Shown here: one piece after another, positions 25,673 through 34,588 of the stretch | Position numbering within the stretch: position 1 is the stretch's first letter | How the letters are laid out: the number at the start of each line of letters is the position of its first letter | Origin: Desulfomicrobium sp. ZS1 | Lineage (GTDB): Bacteria; Desulfobacterota; Desulfovibrionia; Desulfovibrionales; Desulfomicrobiaceae | NCBI RefSeq assembly: GCF_024204645.1 | Contig: NZ_CP100351.1 | Coordinates: forward strand, 2,108,001 to 2,172,000 | Direction of reading: 5' to 3' | DNA length: 64,000 nt | Notes under the pieces: generated by a model | What the model saw: the letters and a program-made list of their open reading frames with translations, nothing else | What the model was told of the DNA's origin: nothing | Databases searched by the model: none | Program-made: the position numbers and the translations under genes

Positions 25673-26710
25673 ATGAATCCCAATCAACGACCCGAAGACA
25701 ATGCTCTGGATGAAGAGCTCGAAACACCCCTATCAGAGGACACCGAAGAATTCGACGAGGATGTCGTCGACGATTCCGACACGGTCGATACTGTCGATAT
25801 CGATGAAATCGCCCCGCTGGTTCTGGCCACCGTCCCTCGACGCGAAGTCGCGACCCTGGACCCGCTGCATATCTATCTTCAGGAAATCAAGAAATTCAAA
25901 CCACTGGAGCTGGACGAAGAATTCGATCTGGCCAGACGCTACCGGGACGAAAAGGAAGAGCAGGCGGCCTTTATCCTTATCACTTCCAACCTGCGACTGG
26001 TGGTCAAGATCGCCATGGATTTCCAGCGGCGCTGGATGAAAAACGTGCTTGATCTGATTCAGGAAGGCAACGTGGGCCTCATGAAGGCGGTCCAGAAATT
26101 CGACCCGGACAAGGGCATCAAGTTTTCCTATTACGCCTCGTTCTGGATCAAGGCCTACATCCTGAAATTCATCATGGACAACTGGCGCATGGTCAAGATC
26201 GGAACCACCCAGGCCCAGCGCAAGCTGTTCTACAACCTGGGCAAAGAGCGCCAGCGCCTGCAGGCCCAGGGCTTTGATCCGAACACCGCCACCCTGTCCA
26301 AAAACCTGCAGGTCTCCGAGGCGGATATCGTGGAGATGGGGCAGCGCCTAGGGCAACACGATGTGTCCCTGGACATGAAGATCGGGGACGACTCCAGCTT
26401 CACGCCCATGGATTTCATTCCGGCTCTTGAGGCCGGAATCGAGGAACAGATGGCCGCCGACGAGATCAGCGTGCTCATCCATGACAATATTGATGCCATA
26501 CGGGACGGCCTGAACGAAAAGGAACGCGACATCCTGGAGCAGCGCCTTTTGGCCGACTCACCTATCACCCTGCGCGAAATCGGGGACAAGTACGGGATCA
26601 CACGGGAACGGGTACGCCAGATCGAAGCCCGTCTGCTGCAAAAGATCAAAGCCCAGATGTCGAGCACCATCCAAGATTTCTCCTCAGAATGGATTGAACA
26701 TGAAGAATGA
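25673..26710 (+). CDS. rpoH: RNA polymerase sigma factor RpoH (sigma-32 type)
   Basis: Alternative sigma factor for heat-shock promoters. About 345 residues. After an unusual acidic N-terminal extension of about 60 residues (LDEELETPLSEDTEEFDEDV), region 1.2 (LDPLHIYLQEIKKF), region 2 (NLRLVVKIAMDF, DLIQEGNVGLMKAVQKFDP, FSYYASFWIKAYI), the RpoH-box-like TTQAQRKLFYNLGKERQRL, and region 4 (LREIGDKYGITRERVRQIEARLL) follow. No good Shine-Dalgarno is seen for ATG 25673 or the earlier in-frame ATG at 25640, so the start is uncertain. The acidic extension and long leader are possible control points. Overlaps the HD gene by 11 bases. Confidence 0.88.
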   Translation: MNPNQRPEDNALDEELETPLSEDTEEFDEDVVDDSDTVDTVDIDEIAPLVLATVPRREVATLDPLHIYLQEIKKFKPLELDEEFDLARRYRDEKEEQAAFILITSNLRLVVKIAMDFQRRWMKNVLDLIQEGNVGLMKAVQKFDPDKGIKFSYYASFWIKAYILKFIMDNWRMVKIGTTQAQRKLFYNLGKERQRLQAQGFDPNTATLSKNLQVSEADIVEMGQRLGQHDVSLDMKIGDDSSFTPMDFIPALEAGIEEQMAADEISVLIHDNIDAIRDGLNEKERDILEQRLLADSPITLREIGDKYGITRERVRQIEARLLQKIKAQMSSTIQDFSSEWIEHEE

Positions 26711-27473
26711 AACATTACTTCGCATCAAACAGGAAAGCGCCGCAGTCACCCCTGACGCCCTGCCCAGCTTTTATACGGCCATGAGTGCGGAGCTCGCCTC
26801 CGCCCGGGACACGTTCTTTTCGCACCCCATGGTCCTGCGTTGCCGGGAGGATGTGCTGCCCTTCCTGAACGACGAATTCGGTCATGGCATCGAGCACTCG
26901 AAAAAAGTCGCCATCGAGTGCAGCGCGCTGATCCTGGGTGAAGCCGAGGCGCTGGGGCTGGAGCAGGCGCGGCGGCTGAGCCTTTTGGCCATGCTCGCCG
27001 GCCTGCTGCATGACACCTGCCGACTTGAAGGCGATCATGCCACGCGCGGGGCCGACCTTGCCCTGCTTATCCTCCGTGACTATCCTCTCACGGACGAGGA
27101 AAAACAGATGATTGCCGACGCGGTGCGCTGCCATGAAGCCTTTTCCGCTCCAGCCGAGTTCGACCATCACGGCACGCAACTCCTGGCCGACGCGCTGTAC
27201 GACGCGGACAAATTTCGCTGGGGGCCTGACAATTTCATCACCACCTTATGGGAAATATGTAATTATCAGGAGTGGACCCTGCAGCAGATTCTGGATAAAT
27301 TTCCCACCGGGCTGGAGGTGGTTGCGTCTATCCAGAACACGTTCCGCACTCCTGCCGGAAAAATTTACGGGCCGGAATTCATTGAACTGGGGCTCGACAT
27401 GGGCAAAAAAATTTACCAAATAATCCAGGCATTTTGTAGAAAAAATGACTGCTCCGGACACATTACTGCATGA
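26700..27473 (+). CDS. HD-domain protein (predicted metal-dependent phosphohydrolase)
   Basis: 257 residues. Metal-binding HD pattern is visible as GIEHSKKVA, GLLHDTCRLEGDH, CHEAF and YDADKFRWGPDNF, in the order expected for the superfamily. No second output or sensor domain is present, so it could act on a nucleotide or a phosphorylated metabolite; substrate unknown. The start ATG 26700 lies inside the end of rpoH (11-base overlap), suggesting coupled expression with the heat-shock sigma factor. Overlaps the next gene by ATGA. Confidence 0.8.
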   Translation: MKNETLLRIKQESAAVTPDALPSFYTAMSAELASARDTFFSHPMVLRCREDVLPFLNDEFGHGIEHSKKVAIECSALILGEAEALGLEQARRLSLLAMLAGLLHDTCRLEGDHATRGADLALLILRDYPLTDEEKQMIADAVRCHEAFSAPAEFDHHGTQLLADALYDADKFRWGPDNFITTLWEICNYQEWTLQQILDKFPTGLEVVASIQNTFRTPAGKIYGPEFIELGLDMGKKIYQIIQAFCRKNDCSGHITA

Positions 27474-29167
27474 TCAGAACGATTGTTCATCGGTTCCTTC
27501 TTTCCGCCGCCTTAGCGGCTTCCCTGGGGTGCGCCCACCGAACCGAGCCCCTGCCCCCAATGACACCACCCGCTCCAGTGCCGGCTTCATCCGAAGCCGA
27601 AGCCATCTATTCCTATCTGGCCTATCGCGAACTGCTGCAAGAAGACAAAAATGACCAGGCGACCCAGGCGCTTGAGCAGGCCATCGCGCTCAAGCCCACG
27701 CCCGAACTCTATCTTGAACTGGGCAACCTACACTGGCGCGCCTCCAGATTTTCCGATGCCCTGCTGGTCTTGAACCAGGGGCTGACCAGCTACCCGGAAT
27801 CGGAAGCCCTGCTCAGCACCCTGGCCAAAACCTATGCGGCCCAGGGTCGTTTCGACGACGCCGTACTCGTCCTGGACGACTACCGCAAAAAGCACCCCGA
27901 ACAGATCGAACTGGCCCACGAAGCGGCGCTTTATCGTCTGGAGCAGGGAGAGTTCGGCGAAGCTGTGGACAGGCTGAACGCCATTCCGCCAAAAGACGTC
28001 AACCAGACTACGAAATTTCTCCTCGGCAAGGGTTTTTTCGGCCTTGAACTCTATGACAAGGCCATCACCGCCTACCAACAGGCCGTGGCCATCGACCCCG
28101 AATATTACAACGCGTGGATAGAGCTTGGCCTGACCTACGAGGTCCAGAAAAATTATATCGACGCGGAACGGGTTTTTGCCAAGCTCGTCGATTTGGGGAT
28201 CGGGAACCAGCAGATTCTCTTTCGTCTGATCGAACTCAACCTGAAGCTCAACAATCCCGACCAGGCCCTATCTTATGTGGAGCAGGGCTCGGATGATCCG
28301 GCCCTGGTTCTGGAAGCGGTCAATCTGCTGCTCAACCAGGATTTCTATGACCACGCGGCGGAACTTCTGGACCCCATGGCCCTGGAAAATCCGATCCCCC
28401 GCGATGCGCTTTTTTTCCTGGCCGTGCTGGAATACGAAGGCCGCGATAATCCGGACAAGGCCATGGCCTATCTGGAAGCCATCCCTGCGGGGCATCAGCA
28501 TTATGAGCGCAGCCTGATATTCCGCATCCACCTTCTCTACCAAAAAAACGACAGGGCCACGGCCAAAGAGCTCTGTCTGTCGGCCATGACGCTTTTTCCC
28601 AAGCAACCTGAATTCCGCATCATCATGGCGGAGATCCACGAATTTGAGAAAGAGTACCAGCAAGCGCTGGACGTGCTGCTCAAGGCCACGAGCATCTGGC
28701 CGGACAACACGACCATCCTTTACCGGCTGGGCCTGATCTACGATCGCATGGATCACCGGGACCAGGCCATGATCATGATGGAAAAGGTCATCTCCAAAGA
28801 TCCCGAATACGCCGATGCGCTCAATTACCTCGGCTACACCCTGGTGGAACAGGATCGCAACCTGGAACGGGCGGAGGTGCTGATCGAAAGCGCCCTCAAG
28901 GTCAAGCCCGACAACGGTTACTTCGTCGACTCTCTGGCCTGGGTCTACTTCAAACAGGGCAAAAACAAGCGCGCCTGGCAGGAGATCAAGCGTGCCGTTC
29001 AGCTTGTGGACTCGGACCCGGTCATCTGGGAGCATTACGGGGACATCGCCCGCGCCATGGGATTTATCACCGAGGCTCGTCGAGGTTATGCAAAGGCCCT
29101 GGATCTTGAAGGCGATAACGCCGAAGAAGTGCAGGCCAAAATGAATACTCTGGGCCGCACACGATGA
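27470..29167 (+). CDS. TPR-repeat lipoprotein
   Basis: 565 residues. N-terminal signal with a lipobox-like SLGC at about residue 21, Pro-rich linker, then roughly 12-14 tetratricopeptide repeats to the end (for example ELYLELGNLHWRASRFSDAL, YYNAWIELGLTYEVQKNYID, TTILYRLGLIYDRMDHRDQA, GYFVDSLAWVYFKQGKNKRA). Such proteins are periplasmic or outer-membrane scaffolds. The serine at -3 of the lipobox is atypical. It overlaps both neighbours by ATGA, so it is made with the HD protein and the following lipoprotein. Confidence 0.85.
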   Translation: MIRTIVHRFLLSAALAASLGCAHRTEPLPPMTPPAPVPASSEAEAIYSYLAYRELLQEDKNDQATQALEQAIALKPTPELYLELGNLHWRASRFSDALLVLNQGLTSYPESEALLSTLAKTYAAQGRFDDAVLVLDDYRKKHPEQIELAHEAALYRLEQGEFGEAVDRLNAIPPKDVNQTTKFLLGKGFFGLELYDKAITAYQQAVAIDPEYYNAWIELGLTYEVQKNYIDAERVFAKLVDLGIGNQQILFRLIELNLKLNNPDQALSYVEQGSDDPALVLEAVNLLLNQDFYDHAAELLDPMALENPIPRDALFFLAVLEYEGRDNPDKAMAYLEAIPAGHQHYERSLIFRIHLLYQKNDRATAKELCLSAMTLFPKQPEFRIIMAEIHEFEKEYQQALDVLLKATSIWPDNTTILYRLGLIYDRMDHRDQAMIMMEKVISKDPEYADALNYLGYTLVEQDRNLERAEVLIESALKVKPDNGYFVDSLAWVYFKQGKNKRAWQEIKRAVQLVDSDPVIWEHYGDIARAMGFITEARRGYAKALDLEGDNAEEVQAKMNTLGRTR

Positions 29168-29934
29168 AGAGCCTGACTCTGCTCATCCTGCTCGCCTTCC
29201 TCGGAGGATGCGCGCCGCAGATACCGATTCAAGACCCGGCCGCCGTGTCACGCATCTGGTCCACCCTGCATCCGCGGTCCTCCTCCGGAGACCGCGTCAC
29301 GGCCCGATTCTCCATGCACGTGGCCAGCAGTGAACGCACCGGCCGTCTGGTCGGGCAACTTTGGGGCTACCCCGCGTCCATCATCCGCATGGACCTGTCC
29401 TCGGGCGCTGGAGCCTCGGTGGCCATGATCCGCGAAACTCCAGACCTCTGGACCGCCTACATCCCCTCGGAAAACAAGGCCTATCATCATGCCCAGGCCC
29501 AGGCAGGGCTGGCCCTTTTTCAGATCCCCGTGCCGTTCAACGCCAAGCAGATCAGCAGTCTGCTCAGCGGCGATCTCGGACCAATCCTGCCGCCGGAATA
29601 CGCGTCTGCCCATGGCACCAGGGAAGGCCGCGTCCGTTTCAATTTTTCCACAGGCAGCGTGGCCTATGTGGAAACACCGGAAAACATGGAAATGCTGACC
29701 CTTGGCGGCAGGCAGGGCTGGACGCTTACCTGCGAAGCGCCCTACACCGCAGCGGCATTTCCAGACCATGTGCTCTACGACAAATACACTTTTTCATCCC
29801 CCCGGGATGGCAAGGCCGTGCTCCGGATCAAATCCCTGGAAGCCGGCGGAGAATGGCAGAACCGCGACCTGGACCTGAACCTGCCCCAGGACGTGCAATG
29901 GATGCGCATCACATCCACGCCTCAGTACAACTAA
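29164..29934 (+). CDS. Outer-membrane lipoprotein, LolB/DUF4292-like
   Basis: 256 residues. Signal MKSLTLLILLAFLGGC with a good lipobox (LGGC, cysteine 16). The rest is beta-rich (VTARFSMHVASSERTGRLVGQLWG, ASIIRMDL, WTAYIPSENKAYHH), resembling the half-barrel fold of LolB-like proteins found next to TPR lipoproteins in deltaproteobacteria. A role in lipoprotein or lipid handling at the outer membrane is inference from fold-like pattern and place. ATGA overlap with the TPR gene. Confidence 0.7.
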   Translation: MKSLTLLILLAFLGGCAPQIPIQDPAAVSRIWSTLHPRSSSGDRVTARFSMHVASSERTGRLVGQLWGYPASIIRMDLSSGAGASVAMIRETPDLWTAYIPSENKAYHHAQAQAGLALFQIPVPFNAKQISSLLSGDLGPILPPEYASAHGTREGRVRFNFSTGSVAYVETPENMEMLTLGGRQGWTLTCEAPYTAAAFPDHVLYDKYTFSSPRDGKAVLRIKSLEAGGEWQNRDLDLNLPQDVQWMRITSTPQYN

Positions 29935-29954
29935 AACTTCATTGGAGGGAGTGA

Positions 29955-30281
29955 ATGCTCAAAGACACTTTAAAACCCGTCACCAACGGATTCAAGCTCC
30001 TTGCCAGCGAGGGCAAGTGGGTATTCATCAAGAGCTTTCGGCGCTGGGAAATCCGGCAGATGGAGAAACGTCTGGCCGAGGAATATCAGAACCTGGGCAA
30101 GAGCTATGCCGCAAGTCAGACCAAGGGCGAGACCTTCGATCCCAAGGCAAGCGACAATGACCTGACCCTGAAGCAGATCAGCTTCCTGCAGGAAGAAATC
30201 GCTCATCTGGAACAGGAACTTGCCTCTACCCGGTCCGAATATGTCAAGAATCGCGCTGAAAAACCCGGCACCGAGGTCTAG
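29955..30281 (+). CDS. Small coiled-coil protein of unknown function
   Basis: 108 residues, highly charged, no signal or membrane segment. The middle and end (RRWEIRQMEKRLAEEYQNLG and LTLKQISFLQEEIAHLEQEL) have heptad-like leucine spacing. GGAGGGAG precedes ATG 29955. It ends directly against rpiB (TAG then ATG), so the two are transcribed together. I do not recognise a family with a known function. Confidence 0.75.
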   Translation: MLKDTLKPVTNGFKLLASEGKWVFIKSFRRWEIRQMEKRLAEEYQNLGKSYAASQTKGETFDPKASDNDLTLKQISFLQEEIAHLEQELASTRSEYVKNRAEKPGTEV

Positions 30282-30731
30282 ATGCACACCATCATCTTCG
30301 GATCCGACCACGCAGGCTTCGGCCTCAAGAACATTCTGATGGAGCACCTCGCAGGGCGCTTTAACACCATCGATGTCGGCACCCACTCTCTGGAGAGTTG
30401 CGACTACCCGAACATTGCGGGAAAATTGGCCACGGAAGTGCTTGCACTTAAGGCCACCGGCATCCTTATCTGCGGCTCCGGCATCGGCATGTCCATCACC
30501 GCCAACCGTTTCGAGGGCATCCGCGCCGCCCTGTGCGCCAACGAGTACATGGCCCGCATGAGCCGCATGCACAACGACGCCAATGTGCTGTGCATGGGCG
30601 AACGCATCATCGGCGTCGACCTGGCCAAGGCCATCGCCGACGCGTTCCTCGGCACCGAGTTCGAGGGAGGACGCCACCAGCGGCGCGTGGACCTCATCGA
30701 CCAACAGACCCCTTCACATCAACCTTCATAA
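30282..30731 (+). CDS. rpiB: Ribose-5-phosphate isomerase B
   Basis: Interconverts ribose-5-phosphate and ribulose-5-phosphate (pentose phosphate pathway). It is 149 residues. FGSDHAGFGLK at the N-terminus, DYPNIAGKLA, the CGSGIGMSITANRFEGIRAA anion-hole loop (a catalytic cysteine at residue 65 is present), and NDANVLCMGERIIG. It starts immediately after the coiled-coil gene with GAGG four bases before its ATG. It heads the rpiB-tkt-glpX sugar-phosphate block. Confidence 0.94.
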   Translation: MHTIIFGSDHAGFGLKNILMEHLAGRFNTIDVGTHSLESCDYPNIAGKLATEVLALKATGILICGSGIGMSITANRFEGIRAALCANEYMARMSRMHNDANVLCMGERIIGVDLAKAIADAFLGTEFEGGRHQRRVDLIDQQTPSHQPS

Positions 30732-30760
30732 CGCCTTTTTCGCACATCACGAGAACCATC

Positions 30761-32734
30761 ATGACCACCAACGCTTCCCCAATAGATACCAAGGCCGTCA
30801 ACGTCATCAAGGGCCTGATCATGGACACGGTCCGCGCCTCCAACTCCGGCCATCCGGGCGGGGCCATGTCTTCGGCGGATTATGCCTACGTCCTGTTCAA
30901 GGAATTCCTGAGCTTCGACCCCAAGGACGCCAAATGGTTCAACCGCGACCGCTTCGTGCTGTCTGCGGGTCATGAATCCGCCCTGCTTTACGCCCTGCTG
31001 ACCTTGAAGGGCAACCTTGGCGTCGAGGATCTCAAGGCGTTCCGCCAGTTCGGCAGCAAAACCCCGGGACACCCCGAGCACGACATGACCGACGGAGTCG
31101 AAGCCACCACCGGGCCACTCGGCCAGGGATTCGCCATGGCCGGAGGCATGGCCGTGGCCGAAACCTTTCTGCGCGAATATCTGGACGCCGAGAGCGCCGG
31201 ACACTTCACCTACGTGCTGGTCTCCGACGGCGACGTGCAGGAGCCTATCTGTCTGGGCAGCGCGGCCCTTTTCGGCCAGTGGGGCCTAGGCAGGCTCATC
31301 GCCTACTACGACAGCAACAAGATCCAGCTGGCCGGTCCTACCTCCCGTGTCGACTGCGTGGATCACAAGGCCCTGTTCGAGAGCATGCACTGGCAGGTCA
31401 TCGAGATCGACGGCCACGACCACGAGCAGATCCGCAAGGCCATCCTGGCCGGGCAGGCCGAAACCTCCAAGCCGACCCTGATCATCGGCCACACGACCAT
31501 GGCCAAGGGCTGCGCCACCCTGGAGGGCAGCGAATCCACCCACGGCGCTCCCCTGCCGGAGGCTGAAATCACGGCCACCAAAGCCAAGCTCAGCATCCCC
31601 GATGAAAACTTTTATCTCCCCGAGGATGTGCGGGCCCACTTTCGATCCCGCTTTGCGGCCCTAAGCAACGGACGCCAAGCCTGGGACAAGGCCTTGGACG
31701 CAAAACTCGCCGATCCGGCCTTCGCGGCCAAATGGGCGCACGTGACCACTCCGGCTTGGCAGCGCAACCTGAACTGGCCCGAATTTGAATCCGGGGCCAG
31801 CGTGGCCACGCGCAAGGCTTTCGGGGCGTGCCTCGGGGCCATGATGGAGCAGTTGCCCACGCTCATGGGCGGCTCCGCGGACCTCGATCCGTCCAACCAG
31901 ACCGTCAAGTTCCGCGAAGGCGTAGGCATTTTCAACGCCGCGACCAATGCCCTCGGCCGCAACCTCTGCTTCGGCGTGCGCGAATTCCCCATGGGCGCGA
32001 TCCTGAACGGCCTGGCCCTGCACGGCGGCATCGTTCCCTTCGGCGCAACCTTCCTGGTCTTCTCCGATTACGAGCGAAACGCCATCCGCATGTCCGCCCT
32101 GCAGCACCTGCCCGTAATGCACGTCTTCACTCACGATTCCTTCTTCGTCGGCGAAGACGGCCCGACCCATCAGCCCATCGAACACGTCAGCGCCCTGCGG
32201 CTCATCCCGAACCTGCTGGTGCTGCGCCCCGCCGACGCCCGCGAAAGCGCGGCCTGCATGGCCGTGGCCCTGGAGCAGAAGTCCCGCCCCTCTGTCCTCA
32301 TCTTCACCCGCCAGGGCCTGCCCGTGCTTGAGCTGCCCCAGCCGCTGGAAGCCCATGTGGCCAAGGGTGCCTATGTTGTCCGCGACCCCGAAGGCGCGGC
32401 CCCGGAGATGTTGCTGCTGGCCTCGGGCTCGGAAGTGCATCTGGCCCTGGAAGCGGCGGCAGCCTGTCCGGAACTCAAAATCCGCGTCGTATCCGTGCCC
32501 AGCATGGAGCTTTTCGACGAGCAGAACGCCGAGTACCGCGAATCCGTCATGCCCCGCTCCATCACCCGCCGCGTGGCCATCGAGGCCGGACGCACGGACC
32601 TGTGGTTCAAGTACGTAGGACTGGACGGCAAGGTCTGGGGCATAAACCACTTCGGAGCCTCGGCTCCGGCCGGGGTGCTGAAGGAAAAATACGGATTCAC
32701 CACCGCCAACCTGATCAAATTCATAAGGGAATAG
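30761..32734 (+). CDS. tkt: Transketolase
   Basis: Thiamine-diphosphate enzyme moving two-carbon units between sugar phosphates. It is 657 residues. SNSGHPGGAMSSADYAYVLF (residues about 20-40), TGPLGQGFAMAGGMA, the ThDP motif SDGDVQEPICLGSAALFGQW...YYDSNKI, DSFFVGEDGPTHQPIEH with the conserved histidine, and a C-terminal domain. ATG 30761 gives the expected start; only a weak GAGAA precedes it, 29 bp after rpiB. The second position of the ThDP motif GDGE/D is kept as D. Confidence 0.95.
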   Translation: MTTNASPIDTKAVNVIKGLIMDTVRASNSGHPGGAMSSADYAYVLFKEFLSFDPKDAKWFNRDRFVLSAGHESALLYALLTLKGNLGVEDLKAFRQFGSKTPGHPEHDMTDGVEATTGPLGQGFAMAGGMAVAETFLREYLDAESAGHFTYVLVSDGDVQEPICLGSAALFGQWGLGRLIAYYDSNKIQLAGPTSRVDCVDHKALFESMHWQVIEIDGHDHEQIRKAILAGQAETSKPTLIIGHTTMAKGCATLEGSESTHGAPLPEAEITATKAKLSIPDENFYLPEDVRAHFRSRFAALSNGRQAWDKALDAKLADPAFAAKWAHVTTPAWQRNLNWPEFESGASVATRKAFGACLGAMMEQLPTLMGGSADLDPSNQTVKFREGVGIFNAATNALGRNLCFGVREFPMGAILNGLALHGGIVPFGATFLVFSDYERNAIRMSALQHLPVMHVFTHDSFFVGEDGPTHQPIEHVSALRLIPNLLVLRPADARESAACMAVALEQKSRPSVLIFTRQGLPVLELPQPLEAHVAKGAYVVRDPEGAAPEMLLLASGSEVHLALEAAAACPELKIRVVSVPSMELFDEQNAEYRESVMPRSITRRVAIEAGRTDLWFKYVGLDGKVWGINHFGASAPAGVLKEKYGFTTANLIKFIRE

Positions 32735-32735
32735 C

Positions 32736-33716
32736 ATGGAAGCCCCGCAACGAAATCTGGCCATGGACCTGGTCCGGGTCACGGAAGCTGCGGCCTTGGC
32801 CTCGGCCCGCTGGCTCGGCAAAGGCGCCAAAAACGAAGGCGACGGAGCGGCCGTGGACGCCATGCGCCTGTCCTTCAACACCCTTGATATCGACGGTCGC
32901 ATCGTCATCGGCGAGGGCGAGAAGGACGAAGCTCCCATGCTCTACAACGGCGAGCACATCGGCACGGGCCGGGGCGCGGCCGTAGACGTGGCGGTGGACC
33001 CGGTGGAAGGCACCAACCTCCTGGCTTATGGCCGCCCCAACGCCATCGCCGTGGTCGGCCTGGCTCCGGCCGGGACCATGTTCAATCCGGGCCCGAGCTA
33101 TTACATGCAAAAGCTCGTTGTGCCGGCCCAGGCCAAAGGCGTGGTGGACATGAACGCCCCCGTGGCCCACAATCTGGAGGCCACGGCCAGGGCCCTGAGC
33201 AAGAAGGTCGAGGATCTGGTAATCTTTGTCCTCGACAAACCCCGCCACAAGGATCTCATCAGCCAGATCCGCGCCGCCGGGGCTCGCATCCAGCTGCACA
33301 CCGACGGCGACGTAGCCGGGGCGCTCATGGCCGTGGACCCGTCCTCCAATGTGGACATGATGATCGGCACTGGCGGCACTCCCGAGGGAGTGCTCGCGGC
33401 CTGCGCCATCAAGGCGCTGGGAGGGGAGATCCTGGCCCGTTTCGACCCCCAGTCCGAATCCGAACGCAAAAACGTACTCGACTTCGGCCTGGACCTGACC
33501 CAGGTCCTGACCACGGACACCCTGATCCGCGACGACAACGTCTTCTTCGCGGCCACGGGCATCTCCGGTGGAACGTTCCTGGGCGGCGTGTCCTACAGCG
33601 GCACCGGCGCAACCACCCATTCCCTAGTCCTACGCGGCAAGACAGGCACCATCCGCCGCATCACCTCAACCCACCAGTGGGACAAGCTGATGCGCTTCTC
33701 GGCCATCAAGTACTAG
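32736..33716 (+). CDS. glpX: Class II fructose-1,6-bisphosphatase (GlpX)
   Basis: Hydrolyses fructose-1,6-bisphosphate for gluconeogenesis; some members also use sedoheptulose bisphosphate. It is 326 residues. Metal/phosphate motifs IGEGEKDEAPML (about 59-70) and VDVAVDPVEGTNLL (about 88-101), then TGGTPEGVLAA. It starts one base after the tkt stop, with AAGGGA before it. Last gene of the operon. Confidence 0.95.
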   Translation: MEAPQRNLAMDLVRVTEAAALASARWLGKGAKNEGDGAAVDAMRLSFNTLDIDGRIVIGEGEKDEAPMLYNGEHIGTGRGAAVDVAVDPVEGTNLLAYGRPNAIAVVGLAPAGTMFNPGPSYYMQKLVVPAQAKGVVDMNAPVAHNLEATARALSKKVEDLVIFVLDKPRHKDLISQIRAAGARIQLHTDGDVAGALMAVDPSSNVDMMIGTGGTPEGVLAACAIKALGGEILARFDPQSESERKNVLDFGLDLTQVLTTDTLIRDDNVFFAATGISGGTFLGGVSYSGTGATTHSLVLRGKTGTIRRITSTHQWDKLMRFSAIKY

Positions 33717-33741
33717 ACGAACACGCCCACAAAACATCAAG

Positions 33742-33777
33742 CGCCTCCAGCCGAATCTCGGCCGGAGGCGTTTTTTT
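33742..33777 (+). terminator. Rho-independent terminator after glpX
   Basis: Stem 33742-33754/33758-33770 (one mismatch) followed by seven T (33771-33777). It ends the rpoH-to-glpX transcript. Confidence 0.9.
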
Positions 33778-33849
33778 CGTTTCGTAATAGTCAAATACTC
33801 CTTCTTCCTACGCCCGTTGCATACGACACAAAGTCGCAACGAAGCTCAA

Positions 33850-34024
33850 GGTCCGGTGCCGTCATGGTCTTGGGGGGCGCCTGCTGTTTGACTGATCCAG
33901 GCATCGTTTGTTGAATCGTTGCCTGGCACGCGGGCCCGCTTGCCCGACCTGCACGCAACGATTCAACTCTACGAGGCCCGAGAAGGAGTTCCGGCGGGCT
34001 CCAAGGCCATGACGGCATCGGGCC
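33850..34024 (+). ncRNA. Putative structured RNA element, copy B
   Basis: About 175 nt. Outer stem 33850-33873/34001-34024 has 24 consecutive pairs; the three non-Watson-Crick ones (33852-34022, 33856-34018, 33868-34006) are G-U on the plus strand. CGCC/GGCG (33878-33881/33993-33996) continues it. Inner stem 33910-33922/33955-33967 is 13 perfect pairs. An alternative hairpin CCAGGCATCG/CGTTGCCTGG (33897-33906/33917-33926, one mismatch) excludes the inner stem. It lies 72 bp past the glpX terminator, so it would need its own promoter. It occupies the gap between convergent glpX and a YeeE/YedE gene. Confidence 0.62.
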
Positions 34025-34057
34025 GCTTATCGCAATACAACATCCAATCAGAAAACC

Positions 34058-34588
34058 CTACAACCCCTTGCTTTCAAACCAGCGAAAAAGCCCCAGCACG
34101 ACGCAGATGAACACGATGATCACGACCCAGGGTGAGACGCCAAGGGCTTCCGGCAGTCCGATCTTGCCGAAGTCCGCCCAGGCCAGCACCGTACTCTTGA
34201 AAAAGGGATACAGCTCCGCGTAGATGGCCGCGCCGGCCACCATGCCGGCGATGGCAAAAATGGCGTGCCAGCGCCCTTCGCCCAGGGCCCCCACGGAGGT
34301 TCCAGGACAGTAGCCCATGACAGCCCAGCCCGCGCCGAACAGGGCTCCGCCGACAAGGATCGCGCCCACGTTCATGGCCTTGTGGCTGAGGGTGATCATG
34401 CCCGCGCCGGACATCGCGGCAATCCCGACCATGCCCACGATGATGGCCGAGAGCATGAACTTGAGAATGGTCATGTCTTTAAGCAGCATGGCCCCGATCT
34501 GCTTTTCGAAGCGCAGCACCCGGCCCTTCTGCAGCAAAAAACCAAAAAGGATACCCGTCACCAGTCCCAGGATTTGTTCCGTGCTCAT
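34058..34588 (-). CDS. YeeE/YedE family sulfur transporter, C-terminal-type half
   Basis: Inner-membrane protein, 176 residues, about 4-5 hydrophobic segments. The GYCPGTSVGALGEGRW motif with its cysteine is the family signature for thiosulfate/sulfur-carrying substrates. GGAGG precedes ATG 34588. Overlaps the partner gene by ATGA, so the two halves are made together; in other bacteria they form one chain of about 350-400 residues. Confidence 0.82.
   Translation of the reverse strand: MSTEQILGLVTGILFGFLLQKGRVLRFEKQIGAMLLKDMTILKFMLSAIIVGMVGIAAMSGAGMITLSHKAMNVGAILVGGALFGAGWAVMGYCPGTSVGALGEGRWHAIFAIAGMVAGAAIYAELYPFFKSTVLAWADFGKIGLPEALGVSPWVVIIVFICVVLGLFRWFESKGL

Noticed and set aside
19212-34024. 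The pair of elements as group II intron, retron or IS605-type ends
   Set aside because: No reverse transcriptase, HNH or Tnp frame lies inside or next to either copy, and no domain V-like hairpin was found; these ideas need a covariance search and are not claimed.
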